This document shows, piece after piece, positions 1 through 7,231 of a stretch of DNA of 64,000 bases (within the stretch, counting starts at the first letter, position 1; each line of letters opens with the position of its first letter). The DNA is from Chloroflexota bacterium (GTDB taxonomy: Bacteria; Chloroflexota; Limnocylindria; P2-11E). The stretch lies in contig VBDX01000128.1 in assembly GCA_005881885.1 (NCBI GenBank), positions 36,072 through 100,071 of the forward strand, written 5' to 3'. Both the position numbers and the translations under genes were made by a program. The notes under the pieces were generated by a model. That model was not told the DNA's origin. It made no database searches and saw only the letters and a list, made by a program, of their open reading frames with translations.

Positions 1-18
1 CGCACCCGGGAGGTCGGC

Positions 19-165
19 ATGACCATCACGATCTCGCTCATCCTCGTGGTCGTCGCACTCATCTGCGGCATCCTCATGCTCGTATCGGGCCGCTGGTCTC
101 GCTATCCGCTCGCCGCGATCGCGATCATCTGCCTGGCGCTCAATCAGAGCGGTTTCATCAAATAG
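19..165 (+). CDS. Small hydrophobic membrane protein, 48 aa
   Basis: The ATG is preceded by a strong Shine-Dalgarno (GGGAGGT at 8-14, 4 nt spacer). The product has two hydrophobic stretches, roughly residues 3-23 and 31-42, separated by a short basic turn (RWSRY), so it is probably a two-pass membrane peptide. No family is recognised. The frame is also open to the left edge of the window, so this could be the C-terminus of a longer protein; the SD argues for a start here. It lies 45 nt upstream of the arginase-family gene on the same strand. Confidence 0.5.
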   Translation: MTITISLILVVVALICGILMLVSGRWSRYPLAAIAIICLALNQSGFIK

Positions 166-210
166 CCAAAACCCGGTAGCCGCGGTCGCCTGCCTGTTAC
201 CCGGGCTACC

Positions 211-1059
211 ATGCGCCCAGAAATGGCGGCTCGCCCGCTCCATCTGTTCGAGGCCGGCGTGGTCACCGAGCAGCAGTTCGTCGGTCTTGGGGAGGCGCCT
301 GGCGTTCTCGCCCCGCTGCTCGCCGACCGCCTCGGCTGCGAGAAGCGGGTCCGCATCCCGTTCAACCCGCGCGATCGTTGGCTGACCGCGGCGCGCGAGG
401 CCTGCCGCACGCTCGCCGACGGAGTGCTTGCCTCTTTGCGCGAGGGCGCAGGTACCGCGGTCATCGGCGGCGAGTGCACCCTCGTCGCCGGCGCGCTTTC
501 GGGAGCGCTCGGCGCTGACCCGGAGATCTCGCTCGTGTACTTCGACGCGCACGGCGACTTCAACACCCTCGCGACCACACCGTCGCACTACGTGTCCGGG
601 ATGGTCCTCGCGCACCTCTGTGGCCGCTCGGTCGCGCCGCTCCTCTTCCCCGGCTCGCGGCGGATCGCCGAGGAGCGTGTGGCGCTCGTCGGCGCGCGCG
701 CGCTCGATGGCGGCGAGAAGGGAAACCTCGATCGCTCGCGGGTGCTCCGGATCGCCTTCGACCCGGACCATTCGGAGGCGCCCGGACTCGGGGCGTGGGC
801 GCGCCGCCGCTCGGTCTGGCTGCACGTCGACATCGACGTCGTGGACCCGCGCGAATTCCCGGCCGTGGCCTTCGCCGCCGTCGGCGGGCCATCGCTGTCC
901 TCGCTCGCCGACGTGCTCCGTCAGCTCTTCTCGGTCGCGGATGTGAAGGGCTTCTCGCTCTGTGGCTACGACGCGCGCGCGGATGCGAGCCGCAAGCTGG
1001 CGGCGCCGCTCGTCGACGTATTCGCGAACGCCATACCGAAGGTCCCGGTCCGGGCCTAA
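211..1059 (+). CDS. Arginase/agmatinase (ureohydrolase) family protein
   Basis: 282 aa. The binuclear-metal motifs of the family are visible: YFDAHGDFNT (DxHxD type) near residue 112 and HVDIDVVDP (DxD) near residue 206. The motif that is usually GGDHS reads GGECT (about residue 87), so the first metal-ligand histidine is absent, and the usual C-terminal ExxP segment reads GYDARAD. Members would hydrolyse a guanidino or formimino substrate to give urea or formamide, but substrate cannot be assigned and the altered ligands make activity uncertain. An alternative start is ATG at 223. A 7-bp inverted repeat (GGTAGCC at 175-181, GGCTACC at 204-210) abuts the start codon. The 3' end overlaps the convergent HicB/DinB gene by 4 nt. 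Confidence 0.75.
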   Translation: MRPEMAARPLHLFEAGVVTEQQFVGLGEAPGVLAPLLADRLGCEKRVRIPFNPRDRWLTAAREACRTLADGVLASLREGAGTAVIGGECTLVAGALSGALGADPEISLVYFDAHGDFNTLATTPSHYVSGMVLAHLCGRSVAPLLFPGSRRIAEERVALVGARALDGGEKGNLDRSRVLRIAFDPDHSEAPGLGAWARRRSVWLHVDIDVVDPREFPAVAFAAVGGPSLSSLADVLRQLFSVADVKGFSLCGYDARADASRKLAAPLVDVFANAIPKVPVRA

Positions 1060-1697
1060 GCCTCGCGTCCCGCGCGCGCCGCGATCTCGCGGCGGTGCTC
1101 CCACTCGTGCTCGAGCATGCGGCGGATCACGCGGAATGCCGAGTACGTCGACTGGCCGGTCCTACGCACCCGCTTGCGCTCGGCCGGCGTGAGCGCCGCG
1201 AGACGCGTGAGCGCGGCTCGCCGTGCTTCGGCAAGGGCGACCCGCAGATCCAGCTCGCCGCGCTCAGCGGCGTTCGTCGGATCGCCCATCGTCTTCAGGG
1301 GACTGACCAGCGCGTAGACGTAGCCCTTGTCCGCTGCCAGGACGTGCAAAAGGATGTCGTGAAGGGAGCGTCCCTTCGGTGGCTTGGCGCGAAGTCGCCG
1401 GTCGTCGATCCCCTTCACAAGGGCGAGCAGATCCTCGCGCGACCACTCGAGCCACCGCAGATAGCGAGCCAAATCGCTCGGGGCCAGCGGTCTCAGGTCC
1501 GGTGGAAAGATCGCCTGTCCGGAGAAGAGACCCTCGGTGTTGTGCTCGGCGACGCGCGTCCCGATCGTTTCGTTCGCGTCGACCTTCTCGCCGTGGCGCT
1601 TGAGGTACCGAAGGTACGCACGGATCGCGTCGGGTGTCGCCGACACCGCCTCGTCGGTCGTCTTGCCGTTCGCGACGCAGCCTAGGAGCTCGGGCAC
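1056..1697 (-). CDS. HicB-like N-terminus fused to DinB-like domain protein
   Basis: From the first conventional start (GTG at 1697) the product is 213 aa. Residues 1-45 resemble the HicB antitoxin-like fold (PELLGC then T-x-DEA). The rest is a DinB/YfiT-like four-helix region with dispersed histidines (H in SLHDILLHV, HEWEHR near the C-terminus) that could bind metal. The homologous-looking frame continues about 30 codons upstream to near 1785 (TYALYLESGP is HicB-like) without an ATG, GTG or TTG; an ACG at 1751 sits where HicB proteins usually start. No clear Shine-Dalgarno precedes it. Function unknown; DinB-fold proteins are often small-thiol-dependent enzymes. Confidence 0.65.
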   Translation of the reverse strand: MPELLGCVANGKTTDEAVSATPDAIRAYLRYLKRHGEKVDANETIGTRVAEHNTEGLFSGQAIFPPDLRPLAPSDLARYLRWLEWSREDLLALVKGIDDRRLRAKPPKGRSLHDILLHVLAADKGYVYALVSPLKTMGDPTNAAERGELDLRVALAEARRAALTRLAALTPAERKRVRRTGQSTYSAFRVIRRMLEHEWEHRREIAARAGREA

Positions 1698-1768
1698 GTG
1701 GACGAGGGTGGTCTTCTTCTGCGGCCCCGACTCGAGATAAAGGGCGTACGTATGGGTCGTCGAGGCCG

Positions 1769-1954
1769 CTACTCGCCGTCGAGCGTGTTACCGATGGTGA
1801 GCTCGCGCATCCAGTCCTCGAGCAGCCTGCCCATGCGATCGATCGGTACTGGGGCGCTCTTCGACACGCGGCGGTAGCGCGGCGGTTCGGGAAGCGGCCG
1901 CGCCGCCCAGTGCCCCGCCTGTACGCGAGCGAGATCCTGAGCGGTCGCGGCCAT
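1769..1954 (-). CDS. Small conserved-looking protein downstream of glnA, 61 aa
   Basis: The ATG is preceded by TAGGAGGGA, an excellent Shine-Dalgarno that overlaps the glnA stop codon, and the start lies 14 nt beyond glnA on the same strand. The product is soluble-looking, with a proline/arginine-rich middle (RPLPEPPRYRR) and an acidic C-terminus. I recognise no family. Position suggests co-expression with glutamine synthetase, so a role linked to GlnA is possible but is only inferred. Confidence 0.6.
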   Translation of the reverse strand: MAATAQDLARVQAGHWAARPLPEPPRYRRVSKSAPVPIDRMGRLLEDWMRELTIGNTLDGE

Positions 1955-1968
1955 CTTCTCGGTCCCTC

Positions 1969-3435
1969 CTAAACGTCCGAATACAGGTAGAACTCGTACG
2001 GGTGCGGACGGAGCGCGACTTCCTTCGCGCTGGCGCGCTTGATCGAGAGCCAGGCCTCGATGAGATCTTCGGTGAACACGTTCCCGCGCATGAGGAAGTC
2101 ACGATCGGCGTCAAGCGCGTCGAGCACTTCTTCGAGCGAGCCCGGTGTTTGCTTCACACGCTTCTTCGCTTCGCCCTCGAGCTCGTAAAGGTCGACGTCC
2201 ATCGGCGTTGGCGGCTCGATCCGGTTGATCACGCCGTCGAGACCGGCCATGAGGCAGGCCGAGAACGAGAGGTACGGGTTGCATGACGGATCGGGCGCGC
2301 GGAACTCGAGGCGGCGCGCCTCCGGCTTGTCGAAGTACGTCGGGATGCGCACGCACGCGGAGCGGTTCCGCATCGAGTACACGAGGTTGATCGGCGCCTC
2401 GTACCCGGGGACGAGTCGGCGGTAGCTGTTTGTGGTCGGAGCGGCGAACGCGAGGATCGCCGGCGCGTGCTTCAAGAGTCCGCCGATGTAGTGACGCGCG
2501 GTCGTGGAGAGAAGTGCGTAGCCCTCCCGGTCGTAGAAAAGGTTCGATCCGTTCTTCCAGAGGCTCTGGTGCGTGTGCATCCCCGAGCCGTTGTCGCCGA
2601 AGAGCGGCTTGGGCATGAACGTGACGACGTAGCCGTTCTTCGCGGCAACGTTCTTGGTCACGTACTTGTACTTGAGGACCTTGTCCGCCATCTCCACGAG
2701 CGTGGAGAAGCGCATGTCGATCTCGGTCTGGCCGGCCGTGCCCACCTCGTGGTGGTGGACCTCGACGGCGATGCCCGCATCGATGAGCGCGCGGACCATC
2801 TTCGAGCGAAGGTCTTGGAGCTTGTCCGTCGGCGGGACCGGGAAGTAGCCCTCCTTGTAGCGCGGCCGGTGCGCGAGGTTCGACACCCCGCCGTCCTTGC
2901 CGGAGTTCCAGATGCCTTCCTCGGAGTCGATGTAGTAGTAACCGCTGTTCTGGGTCTGATCGAAACGGACCGAGTTGAAGATGTAGAACTCGATCTCCGG
3001 TCCCCAGAACGACGTATCGGCGATGCCCGTGGTCGGGAGGAATTCCTCCGCCTTCTTCGCGACATACCGCGGGTCGCGCGAGTACGGCTTTCGGGTCAGT
3101 GGGTCGATGACATCGCAGGTGATGTTCAGTGTCTTGATCTCGAGGACCGGATCGATGAAGACGGCGTTCGCGTCGGGCATGAGGAGCATGTCGCTCTCGT
3201 GAATGTGCTGGAAGCCGCGGATGGACGATCCGTCGAACCCGATGCCGTCGGCGAAGAGGCCCTCCGAGAGCTCTTCGACCGGGATCGAGAAGTGCTGCTG
3301 CGTACCCGGCAGGTCGACGAAGCGCAGGTCGACGATCTTGACCTGCTGGTCCTTCGCGAGCTTGAGGATGTCTTTGGGCGAGGTCTTCGGTTGCGCGGGT
3401 GCCGCCGTCGCGGGCCGCTCCATCGTCAGCGTCAT
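1969..3435 (-). CDS. glnA: Type I glutamine synthetase
   Basis: 488 aa. Catalyses ATP-dependent ligation of ammonia to glutamate in the cytoplasm, the main ammonium-assimilation step. Visible signatures are FDGSS at residues 67-71, PEIEFY at 146-151 (metal-binding glutamates) and the ATP-site segment [16 protein letters not shown] at 276-291. A tyrosine in DVDLYELEG (about residue 417) lies where adenylylation occurs in type I-beta enzymes. The start chosen (ATG 3435) has GGGGAG 6 nt upstream; the frame remains open 36 codons further upstream, but that stretch is not GS-like. The ammonium transporter lies 2 kb away, consistent with a nitrogen-assimilation neighbourhood. Confidence 0.97.
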   Translation of the reverse strand: MTLTMERPATAAPAQPKTSPKDILKLAKDQQVKIVDLRFVDLPGTQQHFSIPVEELSEGLFADGIGFDGSSIRGFQHIHESDMLLMPDANAVFIDPVLEIKTLNITCDVIDPLTRKPYSRDPRYVAKKAEEFLPTTGIADTSFWGPEIEFYIFNSVRFDQTQNSGYYYIDSEEGIWNSGKDGGVSNLAHRPRYKEGYFPVPPTDKLQDLRSKMVRALIDAGIAVEVHHHEVGTAGQTEIDMRFSTLVEMADKVLKYKYVTKNVAAKNGYVVTFMPKPLFGDNGSGMHTHQSLWKNGSNLFYDREGYALLSTTARHYIGGLLKHAPAILAFAAPTTNSYRRLVPGYEAPINLVYSMRNRSACVRIPTYFDKPEARRLEFRAPDPSCNPYLSFSACLMAGLDGVINRIEPPTPMDVDLYELEGEAKKRVKQTPGSLEEVLDALDADRDFLMRGNVFTEDLIEAWLSIKRASAKEVALRPHPYEFYLYSDV

Positions 3436-3564
3436 CTGCAACTCCCCACGGGTTATGTCCGAACAAGCGTCTAGCCAGCGGTGTGCGAGGTGAACTGCCG
3501 GTTCGGTCGTGATTGGGTCGTGATTCAGTAGCGGAGGTCGCACTGGTTCCCGGCCGACCGTCAG

Positions 3565-3592
3565 TTGACACTTACGTAAGTCTATGCTTACG
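3565..3592 (+). promoter_or_regulatory. Promoter and palindromic operator of the arsR-type operon
   Basis: A TTGACA -35 box (3565-3570) runs into a perfect 12-bp palindrome ACTTACGTAAGT (3570-3581). A further half-site CTTACG lies at 3587-3592, in the -10 region. There is no Shine-Dalgarno before the ATG at 3601, so the transcript may be leaderless. The overlap of palindrome and promoter is what is expected of autorepression by the ArsR-family product encoded immediately downstream. Confidence 0.6.
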
Positions 3593-3600
3593 CTTCCCCC

Positions 3601-3936
3601 ATGGACGCCTTCGCCGCGCTCGGAGAACCGCGGCGGCGCGAGATCCTCCGACTCGTCTCCGCGGCCGAGCTCTCGGTCGGGGAGATCGCGCGCCGCTTCG
3701 AGGTCACCCGGCCGGCGATCTCACAGCACCTGCGTGTCCTGAAGGAGGCGGGCCTCGTGACCGAGCGCCGAAACGGCACGAAGCGCCTGTATCGCGCGCG
3801 CCCGGAGACCATCGCCGAGCTTCGCGCGTATCTCGAAGCGTTCTGGGACGACAGCCTCAGGTCTTTGAAAGCCGCCGCGGAGCAAGAGGAACAACAAAGG
3901 AGGACAAGGCATGGCCGTCGACACGAAAGTCATTGA
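3601..3936 (+). CDS. ArsR-family winged-helix repressor
   Basis: 111 aa. Residues 1-80 form a compact ArsR/SmtB winged helix: [14 protein letters not shown], then the recognition region [19 protein letters not shown], then a wing [12 protein letters not shown]. No cysteine metal site is visible, so it belongs to the non-metal ArsR group commonly paired with SRPBCC (AHSA1) proteins. Its 3' end overlaps the SRPBCC gene by 26 nt, indicating translational coupling. It probably autoregulates through the palindrome at 3570-3581. Confidence 0.9.
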   Translation: MDAFAALGEPRRREILRLVSAAELSVGEIARRFEVTRPAISQHLRVLKEAGLVTERRNGTKRLYRARPETIAELRAYLEAFWDDSLRSLKAAAEQEEQQRRTRHGRRHESH

Positions 3937-4366
3937 GCGCGTCATCACGATCCAAGCGCCGCCCGAGACCGTATTTCGTCTCCTGACGGATCCGGTGCAG
4001 TACGTCCGCTGGAAGGGCAAGCTCGCCGAGCTCGAGCCCCGTCCGGGCGGCACGTTCCGAGTCGAATTCGCGAGCACCACGGACGTCGTCACTGGCAAGT
4101 TCGTCGAGGTCATCCCGGGACGGCGCGTCGTCTTCACCTGGGGCTGGGAGGGGAGCGAGGTCGTGCCCGCCGGCGCGAGCACGGTCGAGATCGACCTCGA
4201 GCGCGAAGGAACCGGTACGCGACTGCGCCTCATCCATCGCGGGCTTCCGGAGGGCGCGATCGCGAGCCACGCCGCGGGCTGGGACTACTTCCTGCCGCGC
4301 CTCGAGGACGTCGCCGAGGGGAGGCAACCGCGCGAAGCCGCACACCACACCGACGCCAACGAATAA
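3911..4366 (+). CDS. SRPBCC (AHSA1-like) ligand-binding domain protein
   Basis: 151 aa, with AGGAGG upstream of the ATG. The sequence has the typical START/Bet v1-like pattern: [15 protein letters not shown] at the start, LTDPVQYVRWKG, FVEVIPGRRVVFTWGW in the middle and a C-terminal HAAGWDYFLPRL helix. Such proteins bind hydrophobic ligands in a deep cavity; the ligand here is unknown. Pairing with an ArsR repressor and a VOC protein is a widespread three-gene arrangement, suggesting a small response module to an organic ligand (inference). Confidence 0.88.
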   Translation: MAVDTKVIERVITIQAPPETVFRLLTDPVQYVRWKGKLAELEPRPGGTFRVEFASTTDVVTGKFVEVIPGRRVVFTWGWEGSEVVPAGASTVEIDLEREGTGTRLRLIHRGLPEGAIASHAAGWDYFLPRLEDVAEGRQPREAAHHTDANE

Positions 4367-4383
4367 AGGGGAGGAATCACCAC

Positions 4384-4731
4384 ATGGGCGCGCCCATCAC
4401 GCACGTCGAGATCAACACGAAGGAATCGAAGAAGCTCCAGGACTTCTACAGCAAGCTCTTCGATTGGCACATGGACACGAACAACCCGATGGGCTACGCG
4501 ATGGTCGACACGCACGCCGGGAAGGGCATCGGCGCCGGGATCGGGCAGTCACAGAACGGCCGGAACTTCGTGACGTTCTACGTCGACGTCACCGATCTCG
4601 AAGGCACTCTGAAGAAGGCTGAAGGCCTCGGCGCGAAGACCGTGCTCAAGCCGACGCAGACCGGCCCGGTCACCGTCGCGATGTTCGCCGACCCCGAGGG
4701 CAACGTCATCGGACTCGCCAAGGGCATGTGA
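4384..4731 (+). CDS. VOC-superfamily (glyoxalase/dioxygenase-fold) protein
   Basis: 115 aa, preceded by GGGGAGGA. A single VOC module pair is visible: ITHVEINTKESKKLQDFYSKLFDW at the N-terminus and TVAMFADPEGNVIGL at the C-terminus, with the beta-alpha-beta-beta-beta pattern. Family members are metal-dependent glyoxalases, dioxygenases or antibiotic-binding proteins; the substrate cannot be called. It is the third gene of the ArsR-SRPBCC-VOC operon. Confidence 0.85.
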   Translation: MGAPITHVEINTKESKKLQDFYSKLFDWHMDTNNPMGYAMVDTHAGKGIGAGIGQSQNGRNFVTFYVDVTDLEGTLKKAEGLGAKTVLKPTQTGPVTVAMFADPEGNVIGLAKGM

Positions 4732-4803
4732 TCCGCTGAGGATGCGGGCCGCGGGAGCGTCGAGGCGCGCTCTCGCGGCCGTCGGTGGCACGAAACGGCC
4801 GAA

Positions 4804-4818
4804 ATCAGATTGTCTGAT
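4804..4818 (+). promoter_or_regulatory. Inverted repeat abutting the antitoxin start
   Basis: Perfect 6-bp arms ATCAGA (4804-4809) and TCTGAT (4813-4818) are separated by 3 nt and end directly at the ATG (4819). This is a plausible operator for autoregulation by the antitoxin/toxin complex. Confidence 0.45.
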
Positions 4819-5124
4819 ATGCTTGGCCGTGTGGCGAAACGGATCACCGCAACCGAGGCGTCGCGGAGCTTTTCGGAGATTCTCGACGCGGTGGAGCATC
4901 GAAGCGAGGAGTTCCTCGTCGAGCGGCACGGCAGACCCATAGCCGCGGTTACGCCCGCGCGCGGGGTGACGCCGACACGCGCGACGTGGGCCGATGTGCT
5001 TCGTCTCTTCCATGAGGGTCCGCAACCCGATCCAAGGTTCGCGCGTGACATGGCCCGCATCCTCCGATCGCGGCCGGCCATGCCGAAGGATCCGTGGGGA
5101 CGATCCTCGACACGTCGGTCCTGA
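4819..5124 (+). CDS. Phd/YefM-type antitoxin (VapB role)
   Basis: 101 aa from ATG 4819; TTG 4810 in frame is an alternative. The N-terminus has the Phd/YefM DNA-binding and dimerisation pattern: RITATEASRSFSEILDAVEHRSEEFLVERHGRPIAAV. The C-terminal half would be the toxin-neutralising tail. It overlaps the downstream PIN toxin by 31 nt, the normal arrangement for a type II toxin-antitoxin operon. Confidence 0.85.
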   Translation: MLGRVAKRITATEASRSFSEILDAVEHRSEEFLVERHGRPIAAVTPARGVTPTRATWADVLRLFHEGPQPDPRFARDMARILRSRPAMPKDPWGRSSTRRS

Positions 5125-5480
5125 TCGACATCGAGCGCGGCGCACGGGCGCTCGCGTCGGCTGAGGACGTCGCGATCGCCGCAATCACAGCGTCCGAGCT
5201 CCTTCAAGGAGTTCTGCGCGCTGACGATCAGCATCGGCTGCAACGGGAATCGTTCGTGGAAGGGATCCTCGCGACGGTCCCGACCATTCCGTTCTCATTG
5301 CGTATCGCCCGCGTACACGCCGAGCTTTGGGCACAGCAAATTGCGGCCGGCCGCAAGCTCGAGGCGCACGATCTGTTGGTGGCTTCAACCGCCGTCTCGC
5401 TCGGCTGGGACCTCGCGACTCTTAATCGGCGCCACTTCGCTGGCATCCGTGGCCTGCGGCTGACTCAGCATGGGGCGTAG
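5094..5480 (+). CDS. PIN-domain toxin (VapC family)
   Basis: 128 aa with a GTG start. PIN-domain acidic residues are visible: ILDTSVLIDIERG (first Asp), ITASELLQGV (Glu) and KLEAHDLLVASTAV (second Asp cluster), followed by LATLNRRHFAGI. VapC toxins are Mg-dependent ribonucleases that act on tRNA or rRNA; the target here is unknown. It is encoded with an overlapping Phd/YefM-type antitoxin, so this is probably an intact module. Confidence 0.9.
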   Translation: MGTILDTSVLIDIERGARALASAEDVAIAAITASELLQGVLRADDQHRLQRESFVEGILATVPTIPFSLRIARVHAELWAQQIAAGRKLEAHDLLVASTAVSLGWDLATLNRRHFAGIRGLRLTQHGA

Positions 5481-5556
5481 CAAGCTCACCGACTTCTCGA
5501 CGGTCGCCACGACCGAATCGCAACCTTCGTAGCGCCCATCCGTCGCTGACCGGGGC

Positions 5557-6804
5557 ATGCCGGTCGCTCAGGCTTCCGGCATGGACAAGATCAACGCTGG
5601 CGACACCGCCTGGCTTCTCGCGTCGGCCGCGCTCGTCATGCTCATGACCCCGGCGCTCGGGTTCTTCTACGGCGGCCTCGTCCGGCGGAAGAACGTCCTC
5701 GCGACGATTATGCACAGCTTCTTCATCCTCTGCCTCATCAGCGTGCAGTGGGTCCTCTGGGGCTACACGCTCGCGTTCGGTCCGGATATCGGTGGGATCA
5801 TCGGCGGCCTCGACTGGGCGGCGCTCAGAGGCGTCGGCCAGGACCCGGGTCCGTACGCGCCGACCGTCCCGCACGAGGCGTACATGGTCTTCCAGATGAT
5901 GTTCGCGGTCATCACGCCGGCGCTCATCACCGGGGCATTCGCCGAGCGCAAGCGCTTCAAGGCCTTCGTCGTCTTCACGCTGCTCTGGGCGACCTTCGTC
6001 TACGACCCGGTCGCGCACTGGGTCTGGGGCGGTGGTTGGCTCGGTCAGCTCGGCGCGCTCGACTTCGCCGGCGGCACGGTGGTGCACATCACGAGCGGCG
6101 TCTCGGCGCTCGTCGCCGCACTTGTCCTCGGCCGTCGCGTCGGCTTCGGCCGCGAGGCCATGGACCCCCACGACGCGACCATGACCGTCCTCGGCGCGTC
6201 ACTCCTCTGGTTCGGTTGGTTCGGATTCAACGCCGGGAGCGCGATCACCGCGGGCGGTCTCGCGGCGAACGCGTTCGTCGTGACGAATACCGCGGCGGCG
6301 ATGGCCGCGCTCACCTGGATGACGGTCTCGTGGCTCCACAAGGGCGCGCCGAGCGTGCTCGGTGCCGCGGCCGGCGCGGTCGCAGGGCTTGTGGCGATCA
6401 CCCCGGCATCGGGCTATGTCGATGTCTCAGCGTCGATCCTCATCGGCCTCGGCGCGGGCATCTTCTGCTACACCGCGATCCAGATCACCAAGCGCTTCAA
6501 GGTCGACGACGCGCTCGACGTGTTCGGGGTCCACGGCGTCGGCGGGGCCTGGGGCGCGCTCGCGACGGGCGTCTTCGCAACCGTCGCGGTGAACAGCGCG
6601 GCGAAGGACGGGCTCCTCGCCGGCAACCCCGGGCAGCTAGGGATCCAGGCGATCGCGGTGCTCGCGTCCATCGCGTACTCGGCGGTCATGACGTTCGTGA
6701 TCCTGAAGCTCATCGACCTCTTCGTCGGACTGCGCGTGCCCGAGAGCGAGGAAGTGCTCGGTCTCGACGCGTCGCAACACCGCGAAGCGGCGTACCAGAT
6801 CTAA
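5557..6804 (+). CDS. amt: Ammonium transporter
   Basis: 415 aa, eleven predicted membrane segments. Diagnostic stretches are INAGDTAWLLASAALV at the N-terminus, the Amt signature DFAGGTVVHITSG, LLWFGWFGFNAGSA, and DDALDVFGVHGVGGAWG near the C-terminus (second pore histidine). It conducts ammonia/ammonium across the membrane. The start could be ATG 5557 or ATG 5581, and neither has a strong SD. No glnB/glnK PII gene follows; instead a 36-residue membrane peptide is encoded 12 nt downstream. Confidence 0.95.
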   Translation: MPVAQASGMDKINAGDTAWLLASAALVMLMTPALGFFYGGLVRRKNVLATIMHSFFILCLISVQWVLWGYTLAFGPDIGGIIGGLDWAALRGVGQDPGPYAPTVPHEAYMVFQMMFAVITPALITGAFAERKRFKAFVVFTLLWATFVYDPVAHWVWGGGWLGQLGALDFAGGTVVHITSGVSALVAALVLGRRVGFGREAMDPHDATMTVLGASLLWFGWFGFNAGSAITAGGLAANAFVVTNTAAAMAALTWMTVSWLHKGAPSVLGAAAGAVAGLVAITPASGYVDVSASILIGLGAGIFCYTAIQITKRFKVDDALDVFGVHGVGGAWGALATGVFATVAVNSAAKDGLLAGNPGQLGIQAIAVLASIAYSAVMTFVILKLIDLFVGLRVPESEEVLGLDASQHREAAYQI

Positions 6805-6816
6805 AGGAGGGCTCCG

Positions 6817-6927
6817 ATGGAGTTCCTGGCATTCGCATCCTTCGCGATCCTGGTGGTCGGTTGGCTCGTGGCTCCGTCGAAGACGGTCACCCCGGTCAGC
6901 CACGCGGAGGAGCGCAAAGCGGCATAA
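6817..6927 (+). CDS. 36-aa single-pass membrane peptide downstream of amt
   Basis: AAAGGAGG with ideal spacing precedes the ATG, only 12 nt after the amt stop. The peptide has one hydrophobic segment (about residues 3-20) and a charged C-terminal tail (SHAEERKAA). No family is recognised. Co-translation with amt and membrane topology suggest an accessory subunit or small regulator of the transporter (inference). Confidence 0.6.
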   Translation: MEFLAFASFAILVVGWLVAPSKTVTPVSHAEERKAA

Positions 6928-6953
6928 GCGCCGCGACCCATATTTGGTCGACT

Positions 6954-6985
6954 GAGGACCAGGCTCCGCGAGGGGCTTGGTCCTC
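6954..6985 (+). terminator. Strong hairpin after the amt operon
   Basis: Perfect arms GAGGACCA (6954-6961) and TGGTCCTC (6978-6985) extend inward with further pairs to a 4-nt loop. The 3' flank TTCGTGT is only weakly U-rich, so it may be a poor intrinsic terminator or an mRNA 3'-end stabiliser. Confidence 0.5.
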
Positions 6986-7031
6986 TTCGTGTCCAGCGCT
7001 CGGCGTACACTCGAACGCGTACAACTGAATA

Positions 7032-7123
7032 CGACGGGGGAGCGCCCGACGAAAGGGGCGCTGAGAGTGCGGATAGCCGCAGACCCCAGAACCTGATCTG
7101 AGTAATGTCAGCGTAGGGAGTCG
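7032..7123 (+). promoter_or_regulatory. TPP riboswitch (THI element)
   Basis: The conserved thi-box core is present in order: GGGGGAGCGCC, CTGAGA (7061-7066), GACCCC (7082-7087), CCTGATCTGAGTAATG (7092-7107) and CAGCGTAGGGAG. A closing P1 pair CGAC (7032-7035)/GTCG (7120-7123) is visible, and the GCGCC/GGCGC arm forms P2. It precedes thiN-ykoFEDC and is followed 21 nt later by an intrinsic terminator, so thiamine pyrophosphate binding probably reduces transcription of the operon. Confidence 0.95.
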
Positions 7124-7144
7124 AGAGGCGTGAAACCACCTACG

Positions 7145-7173
7145 AGCGGCGCTCAGGGCGCCGCTTTTGTTTT
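7145..7173 (+). terminator. Intrinsic terminator, TPP riboswitch expression platform
   Basis: An 8-bp perfect stem AGCGGCGC (7145-7152)/GCGCCGCT (7158-7165) with a 5-nt loop is followed by TTTTGTTTT. Its position between the TPP aptamer and thiN makes it the likely regulated terminator. I did not identify an unambiguous antiterminator pairing. Confidence 0.88.
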
Positions 7174-7201
7174 GCCGGGGTCCAGTCGGGGGTCGAAACC
7201 C

Positions 7202-7226
7202 GGGGGACGGGGGGCAGAGCCCCCCG
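7202..7226 (+). repeat. G-rich hairpin repeat, copy A
   Basis: GGGGGA followed by a perfect 8-bp hairpin CGGGGGGC (7208-7215)/GCCCCCCG (7219-7226) with an AGA loop, 5 nt before the thiN ATG. A near-identical element (about 21 of 24 positions) occurs at 50728-50751, inside the first codons of another gene. It occupies the position where a Shine-Dalgarno would be. Confidence 0.6.
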
Positions 7227-7231
7227 CTCGC

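Noticed and set aside
2111-3571. Long frames antisense or out of frame to glnA
   Set aside because: Low-complexity Arg/Pro/Ala composition, as expected in GC-rich shadow frames; glnA is unambiguous.
7186-7206. T-loop-like GGTCGAAACCC suggesting a tRNA
   Set aside because: No acceptor or anticodon stems around it; it is part of the leader before the G-rich hairpin.
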